Below, in pieces: positions 9,341 to 18,211 of a stretch of DNA of 64,000 nucleotides. The position numbers were made by a program, and so were the translations under genes. Source of the DNA: Gammaproteobacteria bacterium (lineage in GTDB: Bacteria > Pseudomonadota > Gammaproteobacteria > Arenicellales > Poriferihabitantaceae); NCBI GenBank assembly GCA_030432755.1, contig JAUILZ010000006.1:1-64000 (forward strand), given 5' to 3'. The notes beneath the pieces were generated by a model. The model had not been told where the DNA came from. It ran no database searches and was given only the letters and a program-made list of their open reading frames with translations. How positions within the stretch are numbered: the first letter of the stretch is position 1; each line of letters begins with the position of its first letter.

Positions 9341-11131
9341 CTAGTCCGGTTCCGGATAGTAGTCAGAGGTCGATTGCGCCAATCCCGGATTAGCCTCCGA
9401 ATCCACCATTGGGACACCCGGTCGCCCGTGTTTCCAAATGGGTTCACCTGGGGAAGATTCCGAGACAGACTCAACAAAGCGTAATATACGTCGCCCTAAC
9501 CATGCTTGTGACCAAATGGGTGTGAATATGTGGTCGCTGTCGGTTACGAATTCGTGCTCGAATCTCCCGGTGGCTTCGAGCGCAGGGAGATTTTTGCCGA
9601 TCGCATCGAGTGCCGGGTGCCCATCGGAACCGGCATCGCAGGTCACAAATAATACTCGCACCCCACGCCCGATGATTTCGCCCAGTCCGTCCAACAGGAC
9701 TTTGGGCGGACCGGAATGTTGACGTCCAACCGAACGTAAGCGCCCAAAAAGTTCGGTCAGACGCGCGGGAAGAACTCGCGACTCGGATGCCGACTCGACT
9801 GAGACCCAGCGAAGAATATCCAACAGCACGACCGCCCGGACTCGAGGGTCCTTGCGGGCGACCTCGAAGGCCTGGAATGCTCCTGCGCAAAGTCCGCAGA
9901 CGACAACACTGGAGCAGTTTGTCAGTTGTATGACCAAGTCGATTGCGTCGGAAACATCCAGTTGGGTTGAACTCAGATATAGCTTGTTTAGTGTTTCTGG
10001 AGAGTTGGGCGGGCTGTCGCCAAGCCCGCGAATATCGAATCGGAGCGTCGGCACTCCCGCCAATGCCAGTTCACGACCCCATTCCGTATAGTTTCGATTG
10101 ATACCGGATCGGTGATTGTTACCACCGCTTATCAGTACAACGGAAATCGCCGGCGCGCTTTTAAGACCGATTGGTCTGGAGAGAATTCCGAAAAGATCAT
10201 TGGTTCGGCCGAATCGAAGCGATTCTTCCTCGGTCTCTCCGGGGTGTGGTATGCCTCGATTCACGATTGCTCGCGGTAACAGGCTCTCTTCATTGGATGG
10301 CACCCGAGATGGTTTGGCGACAGGCTCCGATTCCAGGCGCTCGAGCCAACCAATCAAGTCATGATGCAGGGTACTGGGAACCCCCTGCCGGGGGAGCAAG
10401 TCATCGCCTGCGAGTCCGGGTATGCGAACAAGCTCCACGTCAGCGCCCGCCGCCTCCAGCGCACCAGTGACCTCGCCGTGAGATTCGTTATCGTCCCAGG
10501 CGACGACTCTCGCGTGCTCGAAAGCGCCGTTCCGGATCGATCTGACACCCCGCTCGCTAAGCCAGGTTGCGGCGGCGTTTGTGTAGACGAAGCCAAACCC
10601 TTCGATCTCGTCCGGCTCGGAAAAATCGGGGCGGAATCCCGAGGGATTGGATTCCAACAGTCGGCTGAGTGCTTTTTCGTGACGAAGAAATGCCTTGCCG
10701 TCACGGTACGGACCCCAGATCATCAAGGCATTTGCCCCGGGCAAGCCCAGCGCCAGTGTCCCGGCGACACGCGCCCCGAATACGGCGAGGCGGGATGCCC
10801 CACTGCGAGAGACCAGGTAGGCCTGGGCTGCTTCGGCCTCTTCATACCAACCGCCCGGCCAATCAGGATCCCGCGGCGAACCCGAAGCGTCGCACGTTCC
10901 AGTTGGATCAAAGCGCAGCACGGCAAATTCCGCCTCCGACAGGCGCATCGCGAGATCACGGTAGGCGAGGTGGAGGTTCATCCTGTCCGGACCAAGGGGT
11001 TCGCAAAGTAGCACCGCGTGCGACCGTCTCCTCCCATGCATTACCCGGACGGGTGCGTAGTAGGTCACAAAGATCGGACCCCTGGGTCCCGGGATCCAAC
11101 CGGCTTCAGGATGTTCCGTGTCAACAGCCAT
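9341..11131 (-). CDS. double alpha/beta hydrolase, exosortase-A-system hydrolase 2 + 1 fusion-like
   Basis: This 596-residue protein carries two alpha/beta-hydrolase domains in one chain. The first (about 1-270) has the strand pattern VLRFDPTGTCDASG and, where the nucleophile elbow should be, VFGARVAGTLAL, with no Ser or Cys; it resembles the GLRLG-type hydrolase 2 of exosortase-A loci. The second (about 320-580) has VLISGGNNHRSG, LRFDIRGLGDS and an elbow VCGLCAGAF with Cys415 in the nucleophile position, like hydrolase 1 of those loci. It is the last gene of the carrier-protein operon; its ATG lies two bases after the stop of the GH2 gene. Acyl or aminoacyl release or transfer is a plausible role. 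Confidence 0.7.
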   Translation of the reverse strand: MAVDTEHPEAGWIPGPRGPIFVTYYAPVRVMHGRRRSHAVLLCEPLGPDRMNLHLAYRDLAMRLSEAEFAVLRFDPTGTCDASGSPRDPDWPGGWYEEAEAAQAYLVSRSGASRLAVFGARVAGTLALGLPGANALMIWGPYRDGKAFLRHEKALSRLLESNPSGFRPDFSEPDEIEGFGFVYTNAAATWLSERGVRSIRNGAFEHARVVAWDDNESHGEVTGALEAAGADVELVRIPGLAGDDLLPRQGVPSTLHHDLIGWLERLESEPVAKPSRVPSNEESLLPRAIVNRGIPHPGETEEESLRFGRTNDLFGILSRPIGLKSAPAISVVLISGGNNHRSGINRNYTEWGRELALAGVPTLRFDIRGLGDSPPNSPETLNKLYLSSTQLDVSDAIDLVIQLTNCSSVVVCGLCAGAFQAFEVARKDPRVRAVVLLDILRWVSVESASESRVLPARLTELFGRLRSVGRQHSGPPKVLLDGLGEIIGRGVRVLFVTCDAGSDGHPALDAIGKNLPALEATGRFEHEFVTDSDHIFTPIWSQAWLGRRILRFVESVSESSPGEPIWKHGRPGVPMVDSEANPGLAQSTSDYYPEPD

Positions 11132-11133
11132 GA

Positions 11134-13707
11134 TCAGGACTTCACAGACGGAGGTTCCAGTAGAATCATCTCGTCTGAACCGAGTGCGGCGATCCGCGCT
11201 GTACCGATTGAATCATTCCCAGCCTGGCGGACGGAGACTTCCCTCGGCTTCCCCGGAGGGAGGATGAAGAAATTATCATCAGGAATCGCCCCTTCCACCT
11301 CGATCGCCAAACAGGTCACAGGCCGGGCGCTCGAGAGTAGGAGCTTAGCCCTCTCGTCCGTCCAGCCTGACCATTTGGCGCTCAGTTCAAATGCCTTGCC
11401 GGACAAGTTTCCTTCCATTGGTGCTGAATTGTTGAACAGGTTGAACGCGGCTACGGTACCCACCTGAAGCAGAGGTGGCTCTTCCTCGGCGTCTAGCTCC
11501 CGAAGCCGCGCAACCGCCAGAACGAAATTCGGCGGTCCGAATTTATAAGCATAGGACGAGTCTACAAATCTGCCGATGCACGCCTCCACCGAAACCAGTA
11601 CCGAACCTCTCGCCGGTACGTCGATTTCATGCCGGACCGACTCGACGACAATACCGTTTTCCCTGACCAGTTCGATTTCGAGAGTCCGCAGGAGTCGCTC
11701 TGGACGGTCGTTGATCACCTGGATCCAAAGACCCGCAAGGCCCTCGTCCAAAATCGAAACGGCCACCGGTGCCCAGGCCCGTGCGAGTCCGTACCAGGCA
11801 GACTTGGGCCGTCCGCGGTGATCCCGGACGCCCCATCCCGCGCAAGCCCAGGGGTCACGGTGGGAGAGAACCAATGCGCCGCCGCAGTCGGCACGCGGGT
11901 CGCGTAGCCGTTGCATGGTCCGCTCCATTACGATCGACGTCGTCGCCCGCAGCGCCGCGGCCTGTTCCGCAGAATCCCGTGGTTTCACGCCAAACAGAGC
12001 GTCGCAATAGTGACGCGTCGCGTCGGCAAAATCCCAATCGGCCCCCCGGTCGCGCGGAACACGAAGAGGGGAAGTTTTTTCGGGACCGTGAACGCCGGTA
12101 GGATTCGCCAATGCAAGGCATTCGGTCGCGAAAGCCGGCCGGGTGATCTCAACGTCATCGAGCGACCGTCGATAGCCTCCGACGCCAAAATAGTGACTGG
12201 TTCCGACACGTGGATCAAAGGGCAGGACGCCCCCGGTCGGCGTCGACGGCCACCACGGCACATCCGGTCGTATTTCGGCACATTTCTCCGGCAGCCACTT
12301 ATCGAAGAAGGAACTCTCCCAGTCCCCCGCGTCCAGACCCAGCATTGCCGGTTGCTGGTGACCTTCACTGCTGCCGCATAGCACGGCAAGGCAGGCGCGG
12401 CTACGGGTCCGTTGCAGAAAGCCGACGGCCTCCTGCCGAACTGATTCGGAAAAACCGGCTACCTCCGTGGGATAGTCCAGTGTTGCGAACATGAAGTCCT
12501 GCCAAACGAGCAGGCCAAGCTCATCGCAGAGTCCATAGAATTCGTTCCGCTCGTAAACGACGATGCCGGGCACACGGACCATATTCGCACCGGCCGCGCA
12601 CAGTTCCTCGAGAGAGTGACGTAGTTCTGACGATTCGCCCCGAAGTGAGAGGGGATCCACCGGCGTCCAACAGGTGCCACGGCAGAATATGCGCTCCCCG
12701 TTCACAATGAGTGCGAACCGGTCCCCCGCATCTTGCTCCAGGCGGCGAAACCCCACACGCTCGAGCGGAACAAGAGACTCTCCCGCTTCTTCCTCCACCA
12801 CGAGATTCACCGCATAGAGCCGTGGCAGCGATCCGGGTGAGAGATGGGTGTGTGGCCACCAGCATTCCACTTTCCCGAGTTTCAGGGTGCCTTCGGCATG
12901 TAACATTCCATCATCGCCAATCTGTACGTCCAGTAGCGCGCGTTGGCCTTCCACATCGACGGATAGTCGTGGTTTTCTGGTCTCTTGCAATGCACCTGCC
13001 ATATCCACGGGTGTGGTGACACTAAGGCCCACGATCACTTCTCCACTGCTACCCACGCAGCGAGCGTCGATAGTGGTGCGGCAGATAACGAAAGAATCCC
13101 GTGAGACCTGACGTAAGTGCACCGGCGCCCAGGGACCAACGGCGGGGAGTGGAGGGCACCAGCTTGGCATTCGTCCGAAGAGGGTCGCCCGCAGTAAGCG
13201 TAAACCGCGTTCCGCAACCAGCGAAGTTCTCCAGCGAGCCCGCGGATGCTTTTGACGAAAGTAGGCGTGAGGCCCCGCGAAGCGGATCACGATTTCGTTG
13301 TCGACATGTATACGGTCAACGACATCGAGCGTGCCAGGAACAAACTGGTTGGCCGACTCCATAACGCGTTCGCCATTCAACCAGACGGTGGCCAGGGTGG
13401 CGAGACCCTCGAGCACAAGTGATGCGATTTCTCCAGGATCCCCGAATCTGGTTCGAAACCAGAAATCATCACGATCCAGGTCCCCTACCGCGGAGATGGA
13501 CTCGTCATCGTCGGGATTGAGACGGCCGGCATCGCGCAACGCAGAGGCTGCCGTACATGGAACCAACACCTCTTCGAGGTCCCAGTATTCGAGGGAATCC
13601 CAATCGACCTCTTCAGGCGTGGCGAATTGGCCCGACTTTCGCCGGCGCATCGACCATCCCGCTTGAAGCGGGATTTCCGCAGGATACCTCCATGGTGGAG
13701 ACGTCAT
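11134..13707 (-). CDS. glycoside hydrolase family 2, beta-mannosidase-like
   Basis: This 857-residue protein follows the GH2 layout: a sugar-binding jelly roll (FWFRTRF, VWLNGE), immunoglobulin-like domains and a TIM barrel beginning at ILVNGE-type sequence (LIVNGERIFCRGTCWTPVDPL, ANMVRVPG). Glu448 in CGSSEGH sits at the acid/base position (GNNE in classical members) and Glu529 in AFATECL at the nucleophile position, so it looks catalytically complete. No signal peptide is visible, implying cytoplasmic action. Its ATG overlaps the stop of the DUF1839 gene by one base, so translation is probably coupled. A hydrolase inside this operon may trim or transglycosylate a precursor; that is inferred. 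Confidence 0.8.
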   Translation of the reverse strand: MTSPPWRYPAEIPLQAGWSMRRRKSGQFATPEEVDWDSLEYWDLEEVLVPCTAASALRDAGRLNPDDDESISAVGDLDRDDFWFRTRFGDPGEIASLVLEGLATLATVWLNGERVMESANQFVPGTLDVVDRIHVDNEIVIRFAGPHAYFRQKHPRARWRTSLVAERGLRLLRATLFGRMPSWCPPLPAVGPWAPVHLRQVSRDSFVICRTTIDARCVGSSGEVIVGLSVTTPVDMAGALQETRKPRLSVDVEGQRALLDVQIGDDGMLHAEGTLKLGKVECWWPHTHLSPGSLPRLYAVNLVVEEEAGESLVPLERVGFRRLEQDAGDRFALIVNGERIFCRGTCWTPVDPLSLRGESSELRHSLEELCAAGANMVRVPGIVVYERNEFYGLCDELGLLVWQDFMFATLDYPTEVAGFSESVRQEAVGFLQRTRSRACLAVLCGSSEGHQQPAMLGLDAGDWESSFFDKWLPEKCAEIRPDVPWWPSTPTGGVLPFDPRVGTSHYFGVGGYRRSLDDVEITRPAFATECLALANPTGVHGPEKTSPLRVPRDRGADWDFADATRHYCDALFGVKPRDSAEQAAALRATTSIVMERTMQRLRDPRADCGGALVLSHRDPWACAGWGVRDHRGRPKSAWYGLARAWAPVAVSILDEGLAGLWIQVINDRPERLLRTLEIELVRENGIVVESVRHEIDVPARGSVLVSVEACIGRFVDSSYAYKFGPPNFVLAVARLRELDAEEEPPLLQVGTVAAFNLFNNSAPMEGNLSGKAFELSAKWSGWTDERAKLLLSSARPVTCLAIEVEGAIPDDNFFILPPGKPREVSVRQAGNDSIGTARIAALGSDEMILLEPPSVKS

Positions 13708-14672
13708 TATTCAAGCGCTTGATCTATCGCCGCCACTCCACGCTCCCACGCCAAGGCCATTTCCTCCAGTGGCCCCGTTATGTCTCTGGGTCGACCAGAA
13801 TGGACGATACGTGCCATTTTCAGTATCAGCATACTCGCCGTGCCGGAGATTGAGGCGAAGCAATCAGCCGCCGCCTCCCACTCTTCCGCTCCGGCGCCGA
13901 ACCAACGCAGATGGTCGGCAGCAAACGCAAACCCCGAGCCACATTGCCGGGTATTGGCAAAAGCATAGGGATCAAAATATCCATCGCCCTGCTCGGATAG
14001 CGCCAGTAGCTCCTGCGATATGACGGCGGCATGTCGTTGGATCGGATTGTCTTTTGGCATGCGTCGGCGGTACCCGACAATGAGCTCGAGTGCGATGGAA
14101 CGGAGATCGTCATCATCGCGACGTATCATGTTTTCCAGTTTGGCAATCTCGCAAAACGGATCGAGGTCGGATTCATCGGGACGCGGATCGATCCGTAGCA
14201 GGGTGCGGTAGTCTGCGCCATGCAGGGTGTAGCGTCCGCGATTGTGAATGTACTCCAGGCATTCTGAATCTGGATCGATTGAGAGAACCGCAATCGTCGT
14301 TTTGGTGTGCGCATCGCGATAACCACGGCCTTCAGTATCGGGCAGATAATATGAGTCAACTTCGACAAGCGGAATACGTCCATGTGCGGTTTGGGTCAGG
14401 ATATGATCAGACAGCGATCTCCAGATCGTCAACTCCTCGACTTCGATACCGTATAGCAGCGCTATGTCACCCGGCTTGGGCTTGTAAAATGTCCATTGGT
14501 CATACTCGAAGTCAATTGCGAGGGTAAAGCCAAGCATCGCTTCGGCGTTCATGCCCTGTGATCGCAACAGCTCGATCCACAGATCGGCATAGCAATTGCT
14601 TTCTGGCCAATCCCGTAGCGAAGTGCCAGAGCTCGACAAGTCGGTGTTCCTGTACGCCGATGATTCGGTCAA
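13707..14672 (-). CDS. DUF1839 family protein, candidate aminoacyl transferase
   Basis: I recognise this as DUF1839, a family found beside amino acid:[carrier protein] ligases. The proposed start is a TTG that overlaps the ligase stop (TTGA), giving 321 residues; the frame runs 34 codons further upstream inside the ligase, but family similarity starts only here. Conserved blocks are WPESNCYADLW with Cys27, VEVDSYYLPDTEG with Asp106 and YRDAHTKTTIAV with His122. The Cys/His/Asp pattern and the YLPDT-HTKTT blocks recall the BtrH N-terminal (C39-peptidase-like) family, whose founder transfers an acyl group from a carrier protein in butirosin synthesis. Transacylase activity is therefore an inference. 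Confidence 0.75.
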   Translation of the reverse strand: MTESSAYRNTDLSSSGTSLRDWPESNCYADLWIELLRSQGMNAEAMLGFTLAIDFEYDQWTFYKPKPGDIALLYGIEVEELTIWRSLSDHILTQTAHGRIPLVEVDSYYLPDTEGRGYRDAHTKTTIAVLSIDPDSECLEYIHNRGRYTLHGADYRTLLRIDPRPDESDLDPFCEIAKLENMIRRDDDDLRSIALELIVGYRRRMPKDNPIQRHAAVISQELLALSEQGDGYFDPYAFANTRQCGSGFAFAADHLRWFGAGAEEWEAAADCFASISGTASMLILKMARIVHSGRPRDITGPLEEMALAWERGVAAIDQALE

Positions 14673-15571
14673 AGCGAAAGCTGTTCTCGCACTTGCGCGG
14701 GCCAGATCCGAACGTCGGTTCCGTGAGTGGCTATCAAGGCAAGCGTGACACGTTCCAGACCAAATCCAATACAAGCCGTATGAGCTGGATCACCATCGGG
14801 CAGTGCAATCCCGTATGTCGTTCCGAACTTGTCCCCATGGTAGTTGAACGAGGCGACAGCGGTTAATTCTTCTGCGGAAGTGATTGGAACGCTAATCTCT
14901 ATCTTCAGCTTCTCCGCGATCTGGTTAGCTGCCAGCAGCTTGCCCCCGCGGCCAAAGAAAGGATCCGCCGCTACTGCCAGATCTGTCTCAAGTCCAAGCG
15001 ACAGCAACAGATCCCTGGCCCTTTCCACCCAGTCGTCACGCCAGCGCTTGACTGCATCCGGTTTCCCGATACGTACGTTCTCATGCATCCGGAATGACTG
15101 CAGTCTTGCGGGGTCGTCGGAGGGTTCGGCACGAAACACGTAGGAGGTGAGATCAATCTCACGTCCTGATTCGGGCAGGGAACCCGAGAGCGTGGGATAG
15201 AGTGGATAGCAGGCAGCGGGACAAAGCGTAACCGGCATCGGTTCGAGGAATTCGGTCCAATCATTCCCTGCCTCTACCTGTCTGATCAGGTCGGGGTGAC
15301 TCCCGCGTTCCTCGCGATAGCTGTGAATTGAACCGCAAAGCTCGGGAAAAGACTCCATATAGCCGGTATTTCTTATCACTTCCCGTTCTATAACGGGAGG
15401 AAAACTGACACGCTCGGCTCCCGCTTTGCGCGCAATATCACTTACAATTGAATCAAATCCTTCGAGGATCACCTCGAAACGTTCGGTCCGGCCCCAAACC
15501 CCCGGCACGTTCGATGGTAACCAGAAGCCGTGAGCGATAAGAGCATCCGTCAACTCTTTACGAGTAAGCAT
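14669..15571 (-). CDS. amino acid:[carrier protein] ligase, seryl-tRNA synthetase-like
   Basis: This 300-residue protein is a class II aminoacyl-tRNA-synthetase catalytic core without a tRNA-binding arm. It keeps motif 2 (YVFRAEP ... QSFRMHENVRIG) and motif 3 (CIGFGLERVTLAL, Arg274). Cys121, Glu164 and Cys267 are placed to hold an active-site zinc, as in the Bradyrhizobium amino acid:[carrier protein] ligases and archaeal SerRS. Those characterised homologues activate glycine or alanine with ATP and load it on the phosphopantetheine arm of a small carrier protein rather than on tRNA. The cognate carrier gene is in the same operon. The amino acid used here cannot be read from the sequence. Confidence 0.88.
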   Translation of the reverse strand: MLTRKELTDALIAHGFWLPSNVPGVWGRTERFEVILEGFDSIVSDIARKAGAERVSFPPVIEREVIRNTGYMESFPELCGSIHSYREERGSHPDLIRQVEAGNDWTEFLEPMPVTLCPAACYPLYPTLSGSLPESGREIDLTSYVFRAEPSDDPARLQSFRMHENVRIGKPDAVKRWRDDWVERARDLLLSLGLETDLAVAADPFFGRGGKLLAANQIAEKLKIEISVPITSAEELTAVASFNYHGDKFGTTYGIALPDGDPAHTACIGFGLERVTLALIATHGTDVRIWPAQVREQLSL

Positions 15572-15590
15572 AATTTCCCGAGATTGCGAA

Positions 15591-16793
15591 CTACTGCCCC
15601 TTGTATATCAGTAGAAGCTCAGCGTTCGTAGCGCGAATTCGATCATTGTTTATCATCAAACTTGCCGAATGAGAGTCACGTAGTTGGCGCCCGAGGCTCC
15701 ACTCACCCTGATTCTGGTAGGCAGGTATGCCTACCACCTGCATTGATTCGCCGACCACTTCGGTGACGGCTTCAGACGCCTCCAATTTAAGTTCGTTGAG
15801 CATTAGTATCGTTGCTGCCAGGCCTGCAGATTCTGTATTCCTCCGAAATGATTTATCCCAGGTTCGGGCGGTTTCGGCCAGACGCGCCCGCAGACTGGAA
15901 ACCCTCATCGAGACCCGGGTCAGGCGGTTGCTTGCTAGTATCGATCCGTCTGAATCCTTGCGTGAGCGCATTTGCAAATAACGACGCGCACGGGTAGACG
16001 CATCCTCCGCAATTCCCAACCATACGGAGGCCCAGAGAATATGCGATACGGGTACCATTGTGGTCGAGGCAATATCCCTGAAAGGATCAGGAAGGATCTG
16101 CCAGGCTTCCCCTCTGCCGCTGATCCGCGCTGGCGGGCTACATGTACCACGCATCCCCAAGGTATCCCAATTGCCCACGCCCTCAAGTTCGTATTGACCG
16201 CCCAACATCAAGACGCAGACTTGATCGTTGGCTGCAGCATCCGTATTTCGGCGTGCTGTCAACAGCAAATCATCAGCCTGTGAAACGTACGAGACCGTCG
16301 TTGCCGACTTCTTAAGCAGAACCCCCCCGCCGGTCATGGTCTCGACGCCGCATATGCTTCGGCGAAGTTCGCCACTGGTTCCAACCTCCGAGGTCACCGA
16401 GGCAATAAGCCGCTGTTCGTCGACAAGCCGACACAAATAGTCAGCCAGTCGTTCGTTTCCGCCCATATGGTCGACGATCGAAAGCACCTGGATGCAATGC
16501 ATCGCATAGATCATCCCTGTTGACGCACAGGCCCTACCTAATTGCGCGCAAATCCCGCTCAGCTCGACCAGGCCGGCGTCCATGCCACCTAACCTGTTTG
16601 GAACCGCAGCGGAAAGTAGCTTAAGTTCACGAATCGCTCCAATGGCTTCATCGGGGAATCTCGCCTCGCGATCGACATCATCTGCATGTTTTGCAGCGAT
16701 ATCGATGACATCTGCCAATACCGCATTGTCCGGCATGGCACGCGGGATCGAGATCAATCGATTGGAAATCGGTGCATTTTCCTCAGTCGTCAT
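15591..16793 (-). CDS. acyl-CoA dehydrogenase-like flavoprotein
   Basis: This 400-residue protein has the acyl-CoA dehydrogenase / DszC-like fold. The all-helical N-terminus is followed by GRACASTGMIYAMH and by a middle domain with LIASVTSEVGTSGEL and NWDTLGMRGTCS, the usual TLGMRGT substrate/flavin loop. The C-terminal helices end with VVGIPAYQNQG and NNDRIRATNAELLL. Neighbouring a carrier protein and its loading ligase, it may oxidise an aminoacyl thioester, as PltE/RedW-type dehydrogenases oxidise prolyl carrier proteins; this is inference. It starts 32 bp after the carrier-protein gene and stops 19 bp before the ligase start. Confidence 0.82.
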   Translation of the reverse strand: MTTEENAPISNRLISIPRAMPDNAVLADVIDIAAKHADDVDREARFPDEAIGAIRELKLLSAAVPNRLGGMDAGLVELSGICAQLGRACASTGMIYAMHCIQVLSIVDHMGGNERLADYLCRLVDEQRLIASVTSEVGTSGELRRSICGVETMTGGGVLLKKSATTVSYVSQADDLLLTARRNTDAAANDQVCVLMLGGQYELEGVGNWDTLGMRGTCSPPARISGRGEAWQILPDPFRDIASTTMVPVSHILWASVWLGIAEDASTRARRYLQMRSRKDSDGSILASNRLTRVSMRVSSLRARLAETARTWDKSFRRNTESAGLAATILMLNELKLEASEAVTEVVGESMQVVGIPAYQNQGEWSLGRQLRDSHSASLMINNDRIRATNAELLLIYKGQ

Positions 16794-16825
16794 TACATCT
16801 TGACCTGTGTAACTTCGCGATCCAT

Positions 16826-17083
16826 TCAGGTCTTCCCTAATATTGATTCAATTGCGCCAACTATTGAATTCACTTGTCCGAAGATACTACGCACCAGATA
16901 TTCATCCGGAAACTCGAGATCAAAGCGATCCTCGAGGCCCAGCATGACCCTGACAGTCGAGTGCGACGTCATTCCAGCATCATACAGGCTTGCAGACTCG
17001 TCGATCGCGGCAGCATCCATCGAAAGATTCGCACGAGCGAGTAAAACCTCGCGCACACCGCGTTCTATCTCAATTTGGTCCAA
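16826..17083 (-). CDS. acyl/aminoacyl carrier protein
   Basis: This is an 85-residue acidic, four-helix carrier protein. The phosphopantetheine site is Ser40 in YDAGMTSHSTV; the DAGMTSH form is typical of carriers paired with amino acid:[carrier protein] ligases. The start is a TTG preceded by AGAGGGA at about seven bases, and no ATG start is available. It is the first gene of the six-gene operon reaching to 9341. It should carry the activated amino acid as a thioester. No 4'-phosphopantetheinyl transferase gene is seen in the window, so a general one must modify it. Confidence 0.85.
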   Translation of the reverse strand: MDQIEIERGVREVLLARANLSMDAAAIDESASLYDAGMTSHSTVRVMLGLEDRFDLEFPDEYLVRSIFGQVNSIVGAIESILGKT

Positions 17084-17088
17084 AATTT

Positions 17089-17144
17089 CCCTCTTTCTTA
17101 CCCGGCTATACTACATCCCTCTTTTTTACCCGGCTATAATACTC
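17089..17144 (-). repeat. 28-bp imperfect tandem duplication in the carrier-protein leader
   Basis: Two copies of a 28-bp unit, each beginning CCCTCTTT and containing TTACCCGGCTATA (17098-17110 and 17126-17138), lie directly upstream of the carrier-protein start. On the minus strand each copy contains AAGAGGGA, the Shine-Dalgarno of the gene, and a TATAG or TATTATAG stretch that could serve as a -10 element. Confidence 0.75.
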
Positions 17145-17206
17145 GTTTAAATCAATAAATTGCCACAATCCGGAGACCTGTTTTATAAACCGGACCCCCC
17201 CCTGAT

Positions 17207-18211
17207 TTACGGGCGCTCGCCAGTTTCATCTCCCAGCGCTTCGAGCAGGAAAGCGTCTAGACTATCGACGTAGGTGGCACCCAGACGACCCACATAGTCC
17301 ACGTGCCCCATTTCCGGGTACATTATCCCTTTCGCCCCGGCAACAGCTGACTCCAGTCTCGGTCCCATATGGGCCGGGATCGCGTTATCCTGCCCCCCCC
17401 AGACAACCAGCGTGGGGATTGGAGCCATGTGTTTCAGCGTGGTCAGGGTGTCGAGCCTATCTACGTCCAGGCCCGCATATCGAGCGGTCCAAATGGCGAC
17501 ATGGCCAAGAAACGGCGTACGCCGACGGAACGCCGCATGGAGCTGATCAGAGAGTGTCGTGTACGCTGCGAGCAGTATTAGGGCACTGACGCGGCTGTCC
17601 TCTGCAGCTACGCGTGCACCGATATAACCTCCCATGGAATAGCCAAAAACAACAACGCGCGGTGGATTTCCTTCCGAGTTCGCCAGTACGAAGTCGATTC
17701 CGCGGCGTATGGATTCTATAAAATCGTCGCCCCACAACCGGTTTCCTTCGCTGAGGCCATAGCCCGGTAAATCAACGAGCAATATTCCGTATCCCCGCTC
17801 GAACAGTGCGCCAGCTTCTCCAGCGTGCATCGACAGGCCGTTTCCCGGTGACCCGTGAACGAACACCACGACGGTCCCGTTTCGGGGAGCCCCGAACCAG
17901 GCAATCTGGTGAGAACCATCCGCCAGGGTCCATCCGGTTTCACGCATCTCCTTTCGTGCGCGCTCCAGTTGTTCCCTTCCCTGATCATTTCGGTCGTACG
18001 GCGTGGGTTCAAACTCTCTCAGTTCGATACGGACCACTTGTACCGCCCGATGCATCCAGATGGCAGAACCCGTGATCAGGACAATGCCCAGAAACCAGAC
18101 AACCAACTTCACGGAGCCGGGAGTAATTCGGATTTGGTGGAGGAGGCGTAGCGCCTGAAGCCAAACTCGGGGCCGGACCTCATGATAGAACGGATTCGCT
18201 GCGCGGCCCAA
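17207..18211 (-). CDS. membrane-anchored alpha/beta hydrolase
   Basis: This 334-residue serine hydrolase has one N-terminal membrane segment (LVVWFLGIVLITGSAIWMH, about residues 36-54). The catalytic domain contains the oxyanion stretch VVFVHGSPGNG, the nucleophile elbow VFGYSMGGY, the acid in VWGGQDNAIP and the His in EMGHVDYVG, so the triad is complete. The closest general type is the ABHD12/13 or BEM46-like group. It sits on the same strand about 120 bp upstream of the carrier-protein operon, so it may be co-transcribed. It could release or transfer acyl groups at the membrane face; the substrate is unknown. Confidence 0.8.
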   Translation of the reverse strand: MGRAANPFYHEVRPRVWLQALRLLHQIRITPGSVKLVVWFLGIVLITGSAIWMHRAVQVVRIELREFEPTPYDRNDQGREQLERARKEMRETGWTLADGSHQIAWFGAPRNGTVVVFVHGSPGNGLSMHAGEAGALFERGYGILLVDLPGYGLSEGNRLWGDDFIESIRRGIDFVLANSEGNPPRVVVFGYSMGGYIGARVAAEDSRVSALILLAAYTTLSDQLHAAFRRRTPFLGHVAIWTARYAGLDVDRLDTLTTLKHMAPIPTLVVWGGQDNAIPAHMGPRLESAVAGAKGIMYPEMGHVDYVGRLGATYVDSLDAFLLEALGDETGERP

